Below are positions 63,639 to 64,000 of a stretch of DNA of 64,000 nt, one piece after another. The first letter of the stretch is position 1. Each line of letters starts with the position of its first letter. Both the position numbers and the translations under genes were made by a program. The notes below the pieces were generated by a model. The model did no database searches and was not told the origin of the DNA. It saw nothing but the letters and a program-made list of their open reading frames with translations. The DNA comes from Candidatus Competibacter denitrificans Run_A_D11. Lineage in GTDB: Bacteria; Pseudomonadota; Gammaproteobacteria; Competibacterales; Competibacteraceae. The stretch spans positions 1 through 64,000 of the forward strand of contig NZ_CBTJ020000041.1 of the NCBI RefSeq assembly GCF_001051235.1, read 5' to 3'.

Positions 63639-64000
63639 CGGATGATCTCACCCCGTTCGGTCGATCTGACCACGGTCTCAGTCAATGAATTGATGGAGGC
63701 ATACTTGGTAAAAAACCGCTCCAACACCGCTCCCATCAGAAAGATACCTACCCCTTCGAACGCGGCCTCATCCAGCGTCACGCTGACCTCCAAACCACGG
63801 GCGAACGCAATCGGCCCAGGAATCGGCGCGCGGCGGGTAATCGGCGTCGCCCGCACCGAGGTCACCCCATCGATTTGTCGGCGCACGGCCAGTTCCGCAA
63901 TGTCTCCATAAAGTCCCAACAGTTGCCGCAGTGCGACAGCGCCTTGCTGCGAATCGGTGTCGGTGATCGAGAGATAATTCAGCGCCAAATGGCTGATCAA
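63602..64000 (-). CDS. tssF: Type VI secretion baseplate protein TssF, C-terminal part
   Basis: C-terminal 132 codons of TssF, cut by the window edge. AVALRQLLGLYGDIAELAVR, then GIFLMGAVLERFFTKYASIN and ETVVRSTERGEIIRWPAQSG are the conserved TssF ending. Overlaps the tssG start, consistent with a tssE-F-G-H type order. Confidence 0.95.
   Translation of the reverse strand: MISHLALNYLSITDTDSQQGAVALRQLLGLYGDIAELAVRRQIDGVTSVRATPITRRAPIPGPIAFARGLEVSVTLDEAAFEGVGIFLMGAVLERFFTKYASINSLTETVVRSTERGEIIRWPAQSGRRHTL

Overview
The window reads as chromosomal DNA of a gammaproteobacterium that stores both glycogen and polyhydroxyalkanoate. Supporting features are the gene order alaS-lysC-csrA-tRNA-Ser-tRNA-Arg, recA-recX next to alaS, mnmA-hflD, relA of the EXDD class, rdgC, a phasin, glycogen branching enzyme, glucokinase and an aceA/aceB glyoxylate shunt. 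This mix resembles glycogen-accumulating organisms of the Competibacter/Contendobacter type; that placement is an inference from gene content and no 16S gene is present.

Layout. 0-1 kb: an edge fragment that may be a transposase start, and a LysR regulator. 1.2-5.5 kb: sugar-nucleotide supply (glmS, rfbA, rfbC, rfbD; rfbB is absent). 5.4-16 kb: a complete type II secretion operon in the Xanthomonas xps order (E F G H I J K L M, a GspC/XpsN-like protein, then D), translationally coupled to rfbD. 16-20 kb: three exported proteins, including one of no recognised family with its own terminator and an unusual FG-GAP propeller joined to a parvulin-type prolyl isomerase. 20-25 kb: a TPR/O-GlcNAc-transferase-like protein and a Wzm/Wzt polysaccharide exporter. 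25-32.5 kb (minus strand): an orphan MalG-type permease, two tRNAs, csrA, lysC, alaS, recX and recA. 32.6-34.8 kb: a hybrid sensor kinase cut in its H-box by a 276-bp MITE-like insertion with perfect inverted ends and a target duplication. 34.8-40.2 kb: glyoxylate shunt, glucokinase, a DUF3365 haem protein and a NUDIX enzyme. 40.3-46.3 kb: a PstS-like protein and a full liv branched-chain amino acid transporter. 46.6-54 kb: a coiled-coil membrane protein, rdgC, phasin, mnmA, hflD, relA and a cytochrome lipoprotein. 54.5-57.4 kb: glgB and an acyl carrier protein joined to an IS1-like zinc ribbon. 57.7-64 kb (minus strand): type VI secretion genes tssF (partial), tssG and tssH, followed by an AT-richer cargo segment that looks like a toxin and partner pair.

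How the parts fit. Carbon storage and its control recur through the window: phasin (PHA granules), glgB and glk (glycogen and glucose), aceA/aceB (growth on acetyl-CoA) and csrA (a global post-transcriptional regulator known in other bacteria to control glycogen). The first 25 kb is about the cell surface: nucleotide sugars, T2SS, exported proteins, a protein O-glycosyltransferase candidate and an ABC glycan exporter.

The best candidate for something undescribed is the segment downstream of tssH: a LysM-like plus Cys/His hydrolase protein (58387-59286), a small signal-peptide protein (59317-59790) and a beta-flower-like protein (57728-58336). Other strong observations are the FG-GAP/parvulin fusion beside the T2SS, the ACP/zinc-ribbon fusion, and the MITE that splits a histidine kinase.
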